64,000 nucleotides of DNA from Clostridiales bacterium (lineage in GTDB: Bacteria > Bacillota > Clostridia > Christensenellales > Christensenellaceae), in NCBI GenBank assembly GCA_015056045.1, contig SVGZ01000006.1, forward strand, positions 40,013 to 104,012. Reading direction: 5' to 3'. The notes below the pieces were generated by a model. The model was not told the origin of the DNA. It ran no database searches and saw nothing but the letters and a program-made list of their open reading frames with translations. Of this stretch, positions 8,386 to 17,218 are shown piece by piece. Every line of letters starts with the position of its first letter. Positions within the stretch are counted from its first letter, which is position 1. Made by a program: the position numbers and the translations under genes.

Positions 8386-9114
8386 TTGAAACAAAGCATA
8401 TTTACGATCATCGAAAATAAAAAAATCGCAAAAGATGTTTACCTGATGCAGCTTATGGGGGATACTTCCTCCATAACCGCACCGGGGCAGTTCGTCAATA
8501 TCCGGCTCGAAGGTCATTTCCTCAGAAGACCGATCTCTGTCTGTGACTGCGAAGGCGATGTCTTGACACTTATTTATAAAGTTGTCGGTAAAGGTACGGA
8601 ACAGATGAGTGAAATGGAAAAAGGCGAAAAGCTCGACCTTTTAACAGGTCTCGGCAACGGCTTTGATACCGCAAAAAGCGGAGATAAACCGCTTCTTATC
8701 GGCGGAGGTGTTGGTGTTCCGCCGATGTATCTGCTCGCAAAAAAGCTCATTGCAGAAGGCAAAAAGCCCAGCGTCATCGTTGGCTTCAATAAGGAAGAAG
8801 AGATCTTCTTCGCCGATGAATTTGCAGCTCTCGGGATCGATGTTACCGTTGCTACGGCAGATGGAAGTGTTGGCGTCAAAGGTTTCGTTACCGATGCCTT
8901 ACCCGAAGAGTACAGCTATTTCTATACCTGCGGTCCCGAACCGATGCTGAAAGCGCTGTATCATGCAACAAAAACAAGCGGTCAGCTTTCCTTTGAGGAA
9001 AGAATGGGCTGCGGTTTCGGTGCATGCATGGGCTGTTCCTGCAAGACGAAATACGGCAACAAGAGGATCTGCAAAGACGGTCCCGTCCTTGAAAAGGAGG
9101 AGATCATATGGTAA
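8386..9114 (+). CDS. pyrK: Dihydroorotate dehydrogenase electron-transfer subunit
   Basis: PyrK, 242 aa, starts at TTG with GGAG 8 nt upstream. It carries an FAD-binding segment (RRPISVCD), an NAD-binding region (GGGVGVPPMYLLAKKL) and a C-terminal [2Fe-2S] site CGFGACMGCSCK plus the Cys in RICKDG. In class 1B enzymes it passes electrons from dihydroorotate oxidation in PyrD to NAD+. The stop overlaps the start of pyrD (ATGGTAA), a sign of translational coupling and the expected 2+2 complex. Confidence 0.95.
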   Translation: MKQSIFTIIENKKIAKDVYLMQLMGDTSSITAPGQFVNIRLEGHFLRRPISVCDCEGDVLTLIYKVVGKGTEQMSEMEKGEKLDLLTGLGNGFDTAKSGDKPLLIGGGVGVPPMYLLAKKLIAEGKKPSVIVGFNKEEEIFFADEFAALGIDVTVATADGSVGVKGFVTDALPEEYSYFYTCGPEPMLKALYHATKTSGQLSFEERMGCGFGACMGCSCKTKYGNKRICKDGPVLEKEEIIW

Positions 9115-10019
9115 ATACAAAAGTCGAACTCTGCGGTCTTACGCTCGATAACCCGATCATCCCTGCAAGCGGTGTTTTCGGTTTCGGTTATGAATTTGCA
9201 GAGCTTTACGATATCAATATTTTGGGAAGTTTTTCCTTTAAAGGCACGACAAAAGAACCCCGTTTCGGAAATCCGACACCTCGAATTGCCGAATGTGAAA
9301 GCGGTATGATCAACTCCGTCGGTCTGCAGAACCCGGGTATCGAAAAAGTCATTTCCGAAGAACTCCCGAAAATGAGAAAAGTCTTCCATAAGCCGGTCGT
9401 CGCCAATATCAGCGGTTTTTCCGTAGATGAATATGTCTATTGCTGCGAAAAGATCGATAAGGAAGAACAGGTCGGGTTCATTGAAGTCAATGTTTCCTGC
9501 CCGAATGTCCACAACGGCGGTATGTCTTTCGGAACATCGCCCGAGGCAGCTGCAGAAGTAACAAAAGCAGTCAAAGCAGTTACGACAAAACCCGTTTTCA
9601 TCAAGCTCACACCGAATGTTACCAACATCGTTGAGATCGCAGAAGCCTGTGCCAAAGCCGGTGCAGACGGCATTTCGCTTATCAATACCATGCTCGGTAT
9701 GCGCATTGACCTGAGGAAGAAGAAACCCGTTATCGCAAACAAAATGGGCGGATTTTCCGGTCCGGCAATTTTCCCGGTCGCAGTCCGTATGGTTTATCAG
9801 GTCTATGATGCGGTAAAACTGCCGATCATCGGTATGGGCGGTGTTTCCACAGCGGAAGACGTCATCGAAATGATGCTCGCAGGTGCAACGGCTGTTGAAA
9901 TCGGCGCAGCAAACCTTGTCAACCCCTATGCATCGAGGGATATCATCCTTGATCTTCCCCGTGTCATGGAAAAATATGGTATCAATAGTTTAAGTGAAAT
10001 TATAGGAGGCGCACACTGA
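9108..10019 (+). CDS. pyrD: Dihydroorotate dehydrogenase, class 1B catalytic subunit
   Basis: A 303-aa TIM-barrel FMN enzyme oxidising dihydroorotate to orotate. The catalytic cysteine lies in [11 protein letters not shown], the substrate loop in NSVGLQNPG and the FMN phosphate region in IGMGGVST. The length, the Cys base and the adjoining pyrK identify the NAD-linked class 1B. It overlaps pyrK by 7 bp and pyrF by one base, with GGAGG in its tail serving pyrF. Confidence 0.96.
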   Translation: MVNTKVELCGLTLDNPIIPASGVFGFGYEFAELYDINILGSFSFKGTTKEPRFGNPTPRIAECESGMINSVGLQNPGIEKVISEELPKMRKVFHKPVVANISGFSVDEYVYCCEKIDKEEQVGFIEVNVSCPNVHNGGMSFGTSPEAAAEVTKAVKAVTTKPVFIKLTPNVTNIVEIAEACAKAGADGISLINTMLGMRIDLRKKKPVIANKMGGFSGPAIFPVAVRMVYQVYDAVKLPIIGMGGVSTAEDVIEMMLAGATAVEIGAANLVNPYASRDIILDLPRVMEKYGINSLSEIIGGAH

Positions 10020-10717
10020 TGGGAAAAGATGTCATTATTGCTTGTGATTTTTCTTCGAAAGAAGCTACGCTCGAATTCCTTGATAAATTCAAGGGCAAGA
10101 AACCCTTTATAAAGATCGGTATGGAACTCTTCTATGCAGAAGGTCCCGAAATCGTCCGTGAGATCAAAAAGAGAGGTCATAAGATCTTCCTCGATCTCAA
10201 ACTCCACGATATTCCGAACACCGTAAAGAAAGCGATGAACTGCCTTTCCCGTCTTGATGTCGATATGACAAACCTCCACGCTGCCGGCGCATCCGCAATG
10301 ATGAAAGGTGCGATCGAAGGCCTGACAAGACCCGATGGTACAAGACCGCTTCTTATCGCCGTTACACAGCTGACCTCTATCAGCGAAGAAGTGATGAATA
10401 AAGAGCTCCTGATCCCCGGAAAGATCGACGAAACCGTTATGAGCTATGCGAAAAACAGCATGGAATCCGGTCTTGACGGCGTTGTATGTTCTCCGCTCGA
10501 AGCAGGCAAAGTACACGAAGTCTGCGGCAAGAACTTCATCACCGTAACACCCGGCGTACGCTTCGCAGATGGCGATAAAGGCGACCAGGCAAGAGTCACA
10601 ACACCCGCAAAGGCAAAAGAGATCGGTTCCGACTATATCGTCGTCGGCAGAGCGATCACAGCGGCAGAAGACCCGGTTGCAGCATACGAAAGATGTCTTA
10701 ACGAATTTGTCGGATAA
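10019..10717 (+). CDS. pyrF: Orotidine 5'-phosphate decarboxylase
   Basis: PyrF, 232 aa, decarboxylates OMP to UMP, the last step of the pathway. The catalytic Asp-Lys network is seen as IACDFSS near the N-terminus and [14 protein letters not shown]; the phosphate-binding end is [11 protein letters not shown]. The start overlaps the pyrD stop (TGATG). No unusual features. Confidence 0.96.
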   Translation: MGKDVIIACDFSSKEATLEFLDKFKGKKPFIKIGMELFYAEGPEIVREIKKRGHKIFLDLKLHDIPNTVKKAMNCLSRLDVDMTNLHAAGASAMMKGAIEGLTRPDGTRPLLIAVTQLTSISEEVMNKELLIPGKIDETVMSYAKNSMESGLDGVVCSPLEAGKVHEVCGKNFITVTPGVRFADGDKGDQARVTTPAKAKEIGSDYIVVGRAITAAEDPVAAYERCLNEFVG

Positions 10718-10732
10718 ACAGGGAGGATTACC

Positions 10733-11371
10733 ATGCAGAAACTTATCGCAAAAGACCTTTTAAGCATTGGCGCAGTATTTTTAAGACCCGATGAACCCTT
10801 CACATGGGCAAGCGGCATCAAGAGCCCGATCTATTGTGACAACAGACTGACCTTAACAGCACCTGCAGTCAGAAACGATATCGAAAATGCTCTTGCAGAA
10901 TTAATAAAAGAAAAATATCCGGAATGTGAAGTCCTGATGGGCACAAGCACAGCAGGCATCGCTCACGCAGCGATCACAGGCCACATTCTTGGTTTGCCCA
11001 TGGGCTATGTCCGCTCCGGCGCAAAAGACCACGGCAGGCAGAACCAGATCGAAGGCAAGCTCGAAGCCGGTCAGAAAGTTGTCGTTGTTGAAGACCTCAT
11101 CTCCACAGGCGGCAGCGTTATCGAAGTCGTCAACGTTCTTCGTGAAGCAGGCGCAGAAGTTCTGGGCATCGTTTCCATCTTCACCTATGGCATGAAAAAA
11201 GGTCTCGACAGACTCGCAGCTGCTGAAGTTGAAAACACGAGCCTCACAAATTTCGATGTCATCATTCGCGTTGCAGCTGAACAGGGCTACATCAAAGAAT
11301 CCGACATTGAAAGACTCACCGCTTTCAGAAATAATCCTTCCGACGAAAGCTGGATCGGAGGCGCAAAATGA
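10733..11371 (+). CDS. pyrE: Orotate phosphoribosyltransferase
   Basis: PyrE, 212 aa, joins orotate to PRPP. The PRPP-binding signature is [14 protein letters not shown] and the substrate loop includes [24 protein letters not shown] precedes the ATG. It overlaps pyrB by 4 bp (ATGA), so translation of the two is probably coupled. Confidence 0.96.
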   Translation: MQKLIAKDLLSIGAVFLRPDEPFTWASGIKSPIYCDNRLTLTAPAVRNDIENALAELIKEKYPECEVLMGTSTAGIAHAAITGHILGLPMGYVRSGAKDHGRQNQIEGKLEAGQKVVVVEDLISTGGSVIEVVNVLREAGAEVLGIVSIFTYGMKKGLDRLAAAEVENTSLTNFDVIIRVAAEQGYIKESDIERLTAFRNNPSDESWIGGAK

Positions 11372-12444
11372 GAAGCATGATCGATATTCTTGAGTTATCG
11401 ACAAAAGAGATCGACGAGCTTATCGATGTTGCCAATGATATTATCGCAAATCCTGCCGATTATGCTGAAAAATGCAAGGGCAAAAAGCTCGCAACGCTTT
11501 TCTATGAACCCTCGACAAGAACAAGACTGAGCTTCGAAGCGGCAATGTATGAGCTTGGCGGCAATGTTCTCGGTTTCTCCGAGGCAAATACAAGCTCTGC
11601 ATCCAAGGGTGAAACCGTTGCTGATACTGCAAAGATCATTTCCGGTTATGCCGATATTATGGCAATGCGTCATCCGAAAGAAGGCGCGCCTTATGTCGCA
11701 TCGCAGAACGCCTATGTTCCGATCATCAACGCAGGCGATGGCGGTCATCATCACCCGACGCAGACATTGACAGACCTTTTCACCATCAAAAGAGAAAAGG
11801 GCAGACTGCATGATCTGACGATCGGTTTCTGCGGCGACTTAAAATTCGGAAGAACCGTTCATTCGCTGATCACGGCAATGGCAAGATATGAAAATATCCG
11901 CTTTATCCTAATTGCTCCCGATGAATTAAAGCTTCCCGGTTACATCCGCTACGGCGTTCTTGAAAACAACGGCATCGCATATCGCGAAACAACGAGCCTT
12001 GAAGAAGTCATGCCTGAGCTTGACATCCTCTATATGACCCGTGTTCAGCAGGAAAGATTCTCCAATATTGAAGATTATCTCGCACTCCGTGATACCTATA
12101 TCCTGGGCGTGGATAAGCTTGCCACAGCAAAAGAAGACCTCTGCATCCTTCACCCGCTGCCGAGAGTCAATGAGATCGCTGTTGCAGTCGATGCGGATAA
12201 GAGAGCTTGCTATTTCAGGCAGGCTTTAAACGGCAAATACATCCGTATGGCGCTGATCTTAAAGCTTCTTGCGGAAAAAGATACCCCGACGGCAAAACCC
12301 GAAGGTGCTGTTTCTTTCGAAGGTGCAGCCTGCATCAATCCCCGCTGCATCAGCTCGACGGAAAGAGACCTTCCGCATCTGTTCAAAGAAGTCGATAAAG
12401 GCATCTTCCGCTGCATCTACTGCGATACAAAACTCAATATTTAA
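11368..12444 (+). CDS. pyrB: Aspartate carbamoyltransferase with C-terminal PyrI-type zinc domain
   Basis: A 358-aa ATCase, about 50 residues longer than the usual catalytic chain. The catalytic part has the carbamoyl-phosphate loop [13 protein letters not shown], the SASKGET loop, [14 protein letters not shown] and HPLPRVNEI. After about residue 307 comes an extension with CINPRCISS and CIYC (Cys322, 327, 349, 352), i.e. C-x4-C-x21-C-x2-C. This matches the zinc domain at the C-terminus of the ATCase regulatory chain PyrI, which contacts PyrB in E. coli. The nucleotide-binding half of PyrI is absent, so CTP/ATP allostery is not expected; a structural role is inferred. Last gene of the operon. 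Confidence 0.95.
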   Translation: MRSMIDILELSTKEIDELIDVANDIIANPADYAEKCKGKKLATLFYEPSTRTRLSFEAAMYELGGNVLGFSEANTSSASKGETVADTAKIISGYADIMAMRHPKEGAPYVASQNAYVPIINAGDGGHHHPTQTLTDLFTIKREKGRLHDLTIGFCGDLKFGRTVHSLITAMARYENIRFILIAPDELKLPGYIRYGVLENNGIAYRETTSLEEVMPELDILYMTRVQQERFSNIEDYLALRDTYILGVDKLATAKEDLCILHPLPRVNEIAVAVDADKRACYFRQALNGKYIRMALILKLLAEKDTPTAKPEGAVSFEGAACINPRCISSTERDLPHLFKEVDKGIFRCIYCDTKLNI

Positions 12445-12451
12445 CAAATAC

Positions 12452-12486
12452 AGAGCCGGAATTTCCCGGCTCTTGTTTTTTTTTTG
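12452..12486 (+). terminator. Terminator of the pyr operon
   Basis: An 8-bp stem AGAGCCGG / CCGGCTCT is followed by a long T-rich tail just after pyrB. Confidence 0.9.
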
Positions 12487-12535
12487 TTTCAAATATGCTA
12501 TACTGTTGCGGAAAGCTTTTGAAAGGAGGCACATG

Positions 12536-13273
12536 ATGGAATATCTTCGTCGGGAAATAAAAGAATTCGCGGTTCTTATGCGCAGTGTTCCTGCAACTGT
12601 CGTGACATTGTTTGTCGTGAGCGTTATTTCAATGAACCTCCTTGCCAACAAAACCCTTGTGCAGACGGAGTTTATCGCCCTTGATGGCGGTATGCTTATC
12701 TCATGGCTTTCCTTTATGTGCATGGATGTGCTGACAAAGCATTTCGGTCCAAAAGCATCCAACAGTATTTCCGTTCTTGCTGCAGCGATCAACCTGATGT
12801 GCTGCGTGATCTATGCGATCGCAGGCAGCATTCCTTCGACCGCGGCAGATTATACAGAGTTTGACCGCATCTTAAACGGAACCTGGTTCATTCTGCTCAG
12901 CAGTACGGCAGCATTCCTGCTTTCCGCCTGTATCAACAACGGCGTCAACTGGCTTTTGGGCAAGCTCTTAGCAAGCAATAAAAACGAAAAAAGGGTTTTT
13001 CTTATCCGCACCTATGTTTCCACGATGCTCGGGCAGTTCATGGATAATTTTATTTTTTCCATTTTGGTGTTTATGTTCTTTGCGCCGAGGTATTGGGATG
13101 GTTTTTCGTGGACGCTCCTGCAATGTACAAGCTGTGCCTTAACGGGCGCTTTGGCAGAGCTTTTGATGGAAATTCTGTTTTCGCCTTATGCCTATCGTGT
13201 TGTTAAGCGATGGGAAAAGGATGAAGTCGGCAGAGAGTATTTCGCTTTTACTAAAAAAGGAGAAAAGATTTGA
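12536..13273 (+). CDS. VUT-family queuosine precursor transporter (YhhQ-like)
   Basis: A roughly 245-aa integral membrane protein with about six hydrophobic segments. SMNLLANKTLV and the polar pair in ISWLSFMCMDVLTKHFGPKAS are characteristic of the VUT/YhhQ family, which imports 7-deazaguanine precursors (preQ0, preQ1) in characterised bacteria. ATG at 12536 is 6 nt from AAAGGAGG; an adjacent ATG at 12533 is possible. tgt, queA and a QueG-like gene elsewhere in the window fit this role. It overlaps the following SDR by 4 bp. Confidence 0.85.
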   Translation: MEYLRREIKEFAVLMRSVPATVVTLFVVSVISMNLLANKTLVQTEFIALDGGMLISWLSFMCMDVLTKHFGPKASNSISVLAAAINLMCCVIYAIAGSIPSTAADYTEFDRILNGTWFILLSSTAAFLLSACINNGVNWLLGKLLASNKNEKRVFLIRTYVSTMLGQFMDNFIFSILVFMFFAPRYWDGFSWTLLQCTSCALTGALAELLMEILFSPYAYRVVKRWEKDEVGREYFAFTKKGEKI

Positions 13274-13923
13274 ATATACTGGTAACAGGAAGCGCACAGG
13301 GCATCGGCAAAGCGATCGCAGAGCTTTTTTTAAGAGAAGGGCATACGGTTTTCGGTATCGACAGAAACGAAGCCTCGATCTGCCATGAAAACTATCAGCA
13401 TTTTGTTCTTGATGTCCGAGAGATCGAAAAAATGCCGGAAATTCCGCCGGTCCATATTCTGATCAATAATGCCGGTACACAGAACGAAGATGATATTGCG
13501 ATCAACTTAAACGCTTTGATCGATGTGACGGAAAAATACGGCATCCATGAAAATATTTTTTCCGTTCTCAATATCGGTTCGGCAAGCGGTCATACCGGTG
13601 CGGAGTTCCCCTTATACAGCGCAAGCAAAGGCGGTGTCATCGCCTATACAAAGAATGTTGCCATGCGCATTGCTAAATTTGGCGCAACCTGCAACAGCCT
13701 TGATCCGGGCGGTGTTTTAACACCTCTTAATGATCCTGTTGTCTATGATCCCGTGCTTTGGGAAGAGATCATGGGCGAAACTCCGCTCAAGCGATGGGCA
13801 ACTGCGGAGGAAATTGCGGAATGGGCATATTTCCTTACGGTCAAAAATCGCTTCTGCACGGGGCAGAGCATCATTGTCGATGGCGGCGAATCGATCAATT
13901 ATCATTTTGTCTGGAAAGACTGA
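13270..13923 (+). CDS. SDR-family oxidoreductase
   Basis: A short 217-aa SDR starting at TTG, overlapping the transporter stop and translated from AAAGGAG. It has TGSAQGIG, LINNAGT, a catalytic serine in NIGSASGH, LYSASKGG (YxxxK) and a C-terminal FCTGQSIIVDGGES. The loop between beta-4 and the active site is shorter than usual. The substrate is unknown; co-transcription with a queuosine-precursor transporter may be incidental. Confidence 0.85.
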   Translation: MNILVTGSAQGIGKAIAELFLREGHTVFGIDRNEASICHENYQHFVLDVREIEKMPEIPPVHILINNAGTQNEDDIAINLNALIDVTEKYGIHENIFSVLNIGSASGHTGAEFPLYSASKGGVIAYTKNVAMRIAKFGATCNSLDPGGVLTPLNDPVVYDPVLWEEIMGETPLKRWATAEEIAEWAYFLTVKNRFCTGQSIIVDGGESINYHFVWKD

Positions 13924-13941
13924 AAAAAGCATAATAAAAGA

Positions 13942-13973
13942 CACTTTCAGAGAGATTTGAAAGTGCCTTTTTG
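13942..13973 (+). terminator. Terminator, probably bidirectional
   Basis: The stem CACTTTCA / TGAAAGTG is followed by CCTTTTTG on the plus strand and by TCTTTTATT on the minus strand. It lies between two convergent genes. Confidence 0.75.
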
Positions 13974-13974
13974 T

Positions 13975-14739
13975 TTATGCGGTTTTATTTGCCGAAACGA
14001 TGGAGTAGGCAAAGTGATCGTTTGGCTGCGGAACAAGCTTCATTTCATAGACCGATAAGATCTCGTCCTCAGCGCTGCAATGGTAAACGGTCAGCATGAC
14101 CGAACCGTCGTCATTTTCCGTAAAGCTTTCGATCTCTGTATAATTGCTGCCAAGCTCGCTGCTTTTCATCGTGTAGCTGTCGTCTTGGCGCAAAATCAAG
14201 CCGAAAGCTTCGGGAATTACGGGCAGTTCAGAAAGATTATGGAAAAGGGCAAAACAAAAGCTTTCCATCAATTCGCCCGAAACGGTGATCATACCGCCTT
14301 CAAAATCGGTTTCAAATTCACAACCCCAATAGGATGCCACGGAAAAAAGTGCTTCCCAAACATAGGTGTTTTCCGAAGAATAGGTCTTGCCGGTGCGTTC
14401 GTTTGTGCGGATGATGCTGTCCAAAACGGGTATCATTGCCGAAAGCTTTTCTTCGCTTGTTTGTTCAACCGGTGTGATCGTTGCCTGGGGTTCCATTTGG
14501 ATAAATGTCGGGCTCGGTGTAGCTATGGGTGTTTCTGTGGGCAAAACTTCTTCTGTTTCCGCTGTTTCTTCCGTCGGAGTTGGTTCGGGTAAATCTTCGC
14601 TTTCTATCGGCTCAAAGGAAACCTCGGGTGTTCCGGTAAAAGCTTCGCTGGCTTCCTCTTCATAAAGCTCGAGGATCTTGCAGCCGCTTGCAGTAAACAA
14701 AAAGACAAGAGCAAGCAGGAAAGAAAGAATCTTTTTCAT
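13975..14739 (-). CDS. Hypothetical lipoprotein
   Basis: A 254-aa protein with a lipoprotein signal (FTASGC, Cys at about residue 20). A low-complexity linker rich in Pro, Thr and Glu (about residues 35-85) is followed by a soluble domain with no family I recognise. It is made from the same transcript as the NUDIX gene 9 bp upstream, with GAGGTGAT as RBS. Lgt, encoded at 61980-62744, would lipidate it. Confidence 0.75.
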   Translation of the reverse strand: MKKILSFLLALVFLFTASGCKILELYEEEASEAFTGTPEVSFEPIESEDLPEPTPTEETAETEEVLPTETPIATPSPTFIQMEPQATITPVEQTSEEKLSAMIPVLDSIIRTNERTGKTYSSENTYVWEALFSVASYWGCEFETDFEGGMITVSGELMESFCFALFHNLSELPVIPEAFGLILRQDDSYTMKSSELGSNYTEIESFTENDDGSVMLTVYHCSAEDEILSVYEMKLVPQPNDHFAYSIVSANKTA

Positions 14740-14748
14740 CGTATCACC

Positions 14749-15204
14749 TCAGCATTCGTGTTTGGCATAAACGAGCGTATCGCCTTCATAAACGAGTTTC
14801 AGCGAGAAAAAAGGCGCATCTTCTGCCAAAAGCTTTAAGAAAATTTTATCGCCTTCCCAGATCGGGAGTTTGGTCACATCTTCCTTGTTTACCCAAACGA
14901 GTTCGCCTTCATCGCAATCGGTCATCGTGCCGGAAAATTCGTCTGCGGTAAAAAGGTGCATATATTCAGCCTCAGGCCATGCATCCGAAATAAAGGTAAC
15001 GATGCCGCGGAAATGCAGTTTCTCAAGATCAAGACCTGTTTCTTCCTTTGCTTCGCGGAGGACACATTCATAAGGGCTTTCATTCTTTTCAAATTTGCCG
15101 CCGATGCCGATCCATTTATCGTGATTGAGGTCATTTTTCTTCTTTACCCGATGCAGCATCAGGTATTTGCCGTCTTTTTCAACGTAACAAAGCGTTGTAT
15201 TCAT
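14749..15204 (-). CDS. NUDIX hydrolase (MutT-like)
   Basis: A 151-aa NUDIX enzyme. The box begins GGKFEKNESPYECVLRE and continues AKEETGL, i.e. the full GX5EX7REUXEEXGU signature that binds Mg2+ and hydrolyses nucleoside diphosphate derivatives. NTTLCYVEKDGKYLML at the N-terminus resembles 8-oxo-dGTP diphosphatases, but the substrate is uncertain. AGGAGGAATC precedes the ATG. Confidence 0.9.
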   Translation of the reverse strand: MNTTLCYVEKDGKYLMLHRVKKKNDLNHDKWIGIGGKFEKNESPYECVLREAKEETGLDLEKLHFRGIVTFISDAWPEAEYMHLFTADEFSGTMTDCDEGELVWVNKEDVTKLPIWEGDKIFLKLLAEDAPFFSLKLVYEGDTLVYAKHEC

Positions 15205-15332
15205 GATTCCTCCTTATGTTCAACTTTAAGACCATTATAGCACAGAATTTTTTCCGAGATGGCACAAATTTATGTCTAAACTGTGACGAAAACTATGTTA
15301 TAATATAGTGAAAACTTTTTTGAGGTGAAACA

Positions 15333-15545
15333 ATGCGTTGTGCTTGTCCGAATTGCGGTGTTTATATGGTCCATGCAGAGGATCTGATTTCCGGATGTAT
15401 CTGCCCGAATTGCCGTTCGCGCTGTAATGCCTGCCTGGGAACGGATTCTATTTTAACAAAAGATGATTTAAAACAGCTCGCAGACAGACCGTGGTTTGAT
15501 ACGGAACCCCGTGAAGAAGAATATGAGGAAAATTGGGAGGATTAA
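15333..15545 (+). CDS. Small zinc-ribbon protein
   Basis: A 70-aa protein with two CPNC knuckles (residues 5-8 and about 28-31) and a further CNAC, compatible with one or two zinc sites, followed by a very acidic tail. It starts at ATG with TGAGGTGA upstream and ends immediately before the next gene's ATG, so the two are a transcriptional unit. Function unknown. Confidence 0.7.
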   Translation: MRCACPNCGVYMVHAEDLISGCICPNCRSRCNACLGTDSILTKDDLKQLADRPWFDTEPREEEYEENWED

Positions 15546-16481
15546 ATGATGAAATTCCTGAAGAAATTTGCCGTATTCTTTATCGTGCTTGTTCTTTTGA
15601 ACGGCTGTGGGCAAACAAAGCCCGAAGCAACCGTTCAGCCCGAACAAACCGAAAAAATACAGGAAGAGATCACGGAAGAAAAACTCCCTGAAGAAGAACC
15701 GAGCGAAATGACAGAAGAAAAGCCGCTTTTCTCTTTTATCGAGCTTGAAAATGCGGTTCCCGTTTCCTTTGATATCGACCTTGACGGCGAAATGGAAAAA
15801 GTCGCTTTCTATGAAACGGAAACAGGTGAATTCCCGACTGCCGTAACCGTCGAAGAAACGGACGGCGTGGTCTATGATTTCACAACGGAATTTCTCTATG
15901 AAACCAGAGTCTTTATCGGTAATTTTGATTTTGAGAATCAATATCTTCTTTTCAATGGCGATGTTGCCTCTGCGGATTATGAAAGCTATTGCCTGCGCTA
16001 TGCCGACGGGCAATTTGAAATCTGCGGTATGCAGGAAAATGCCCTCGAAGAAGCAGGATCCGTGTTATATGCCTATATCGACATGATCAACGAAGACGGT
16101 ACGATCGTTTTCAAAAAAGCTATGGATTATCTGGGAACATGGATTGCGGAGAGAACTTTCGTGATGAAAGACGGTGCGATCGTGCCTTGTGAGGGAAGCC
16201 TTTGGGAGATCCATGATACGGAAACATACCACAGACCTTCCATCAAAACGATGATCGATATTCCCGTTGTCTATATGGAAAACGGTGTGGAAAAAGCGGG
16301 AAGCCTTGCCGCACAGACGGAAATCTATATCACAGCAGTCACCGATGACGATAAAGTCCTGTTTATAACTGCGATCGACGGGAAAGAAGGCTGTATTCAG
16401 CTTTCAGCGAAGGATTACGAATGGATGATCGAAGGCACCTCCGAATACGATTGCTTTGAATATTTACCTTATGCAGGATAA
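15546..16481 (+). CDS. Hypothetical lipoprotein
   Basis: A 311-aa lipoprotein with signal ending LLNGC (Cys about residue 21), then a Glu/Pro-rich linker to about residue 60. The start of the folded part contains SFDIDLDGEMEKV, similar to the calcium-type D-x-D-x-D-G loops found in many Firmicute surface proteins. No known domain is recognised. It begins directly at the stop of the zinc-ribbon gene. Confidence 0.75.
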   Translation: MMKFLKKFAVFFIVLVLLNGCGQTKPEATVQPEQTEKIQEEITEEKLPEEEPSEMTEEKPLFSFIELENAVPVSFDIDLDGEMEKVAFYETETGEFPTAVTVEETDGVVYDFTTEFLYETRVFIGNFDFENQYLLFNGDVASADYESYCLRYADGQFEICGMQENALEEAGSVLYAYIDMINEDGTIVFKKAMDYLGTWIAERTFVMKDGAIVPCEGSLWEIHDTETYHRPSIKTMIDIPVVYMENGVEKAGSLAAQTEIYITAVTDDDKVLFITAIDGKEGCIQLSAKDYEWMIEGTSEYDCFEYLPYAG

Positions 16482-16487
16482 AAAATG

Positions 16488-16522
16488 ACCCGATGGAGCA
16501 TAAAACTCTATCGGGTTTTTGT
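16488..16522 (+). terminator. Rho-independent terminator
   Basis: An 11-bp stem (ACCCGATGGAG / CTCTATCGGGT, one G-T pair) is followed by TTTTTGTTT. Confidence 0.85.
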
Positions 16523-16525
16523 TTG

Positions 16526-16573
16526 TCAAAGATCGTCGGCATCAAAGATCGTCGACATCAAAGATCGTCGACA
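16526..16573. repeat. Three 16-bp tandem direct repeats
   Basis: Units at 16526-16541, 16542-16557 and 16558-16573 read TCAAAGATCGTCG(G/A)CA. They duplicate the last codons and stop of the small minus-strand gene: each unit read on the minus strand gives a GTC-GAC-GAT-CTT-TGA tail. The unit is not a multiple of three. Confidence 0.9.
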
Positions 16574-16668
16574 TCCTGTACAGGCTTTTCGTTCGGGTCC
16601 TCGGGTTTTCCTGTATAGCTGCCCTGCGGATCGGTTTTCGGCGCATAAAAATCTTTCTCTTTTTTCAT
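16558..16668 (-). CDS. 36-aa conserved-type small protein (DPQGSYTG family)
   Basis: A very short gene: ATG at 16668, stop at 16558, preceded by AAAGGAG at good spacing. The product contains KTDPQGSYTGKPEDP and ends KPVQDVDDL. Short Firmicute proteins with a DPQGSYTG core and a PVQDxDDL end recur in my experience of clostridial genomes, usually without a known role. The final codons lie in the first unit of a three-copy 16-bp repeat, so the extra two copies are 3' of the stop. Confidence 0.7.
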   Translation of the reverse strand: MKKEKDFYAPKTDPQGSYTGKPEDPNEKPVQDVDDL

Positions 16669-16698
16669 AAAAACTCCTTTTTTCTTTAGGATATCCGT

Positions 16699-17127
16699 TT
16701 ATGCCCGTTTTATTCCTTTCTTTCTCTTTGTTTTTCCGCAGATCAATGCCGTGATAAGCCCGATCGCAGCACCCATCAGAAGGTCCAAAAAGAGCTTTTT
16801 GATATCTCCGAAACAGCCTTCGATCAGCGAAAAACTGAAATAGCCGAGTACGATATATAAAGTTCCGGCTGCAATGCCGCTCGGTATCATATCTTCTGCG
16901 CTGTTTTTTGCCGCAAGATATGCGGATAAAAAGATCGAAATCATTTTAATTCCCTGATCAACAAGCGATATGATCTCGCCGCCGAGTCTTGTTTCCTTCA
17001 AAATCAGCGCAAAGGCAAGGATCATGGCGATCGTTAAAATCAAGCCGTAGAAAGAAGCTCTGATTGCGGCCATGACCGCATTTTTTCTTGAATGATTCGA
17101 ATTTCTGTTATTTTTCTTTTTTGCCAT
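16699..17127 (-). CDS. TIGR04086-like membrane protein
   Basis: A 142-aa protein with a basic N-terminus (MAKKKNNRNSN) and four predicted membrane segments; the spacing resembles the TIGR04086 family of small Firmicute membrane proteins of unknown function. The start at 17127 is supported by GGAGGAGAT; the longer frame would begin at 17199 inside the argH terminator. It is convergent with the tiny DPQGSYTG gene's upstream region and ends with a strongly basic tail. Confidence 0.7.
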   Translation of the reverse strand: MAKKKNNRNSNHSRKNAVMAAIRASFYGLILTIAMILAFALILKETRLGGEIISLVDQGIKMISIFLSAYLAAKNSAEDMIPSGIAAGTLYIVLGYFSFSLIEGCFGDIKKLFLDLLMGAAIGLITALICGKTKRKKGIKRA

Positions 17128-17178
17128 CCATATCTCCTCCGATAATTTGTCATGCAGAAGATATATATGCAAACACAT

Positions 17179-17209
17179 AAAAAAATAGCCTTCCCGCAAA
17201 GAGAAGGCT
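17179..17209 (-). terminator. Terminator of argG-argH
   Basis: The stem AGCCTTC / GAAGGCT is followed on the minus strand by ATTTTTTTA, just past the argH stop. Confidence 0.8.
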
Positions 17210-17218
17210 GTTTTACTT

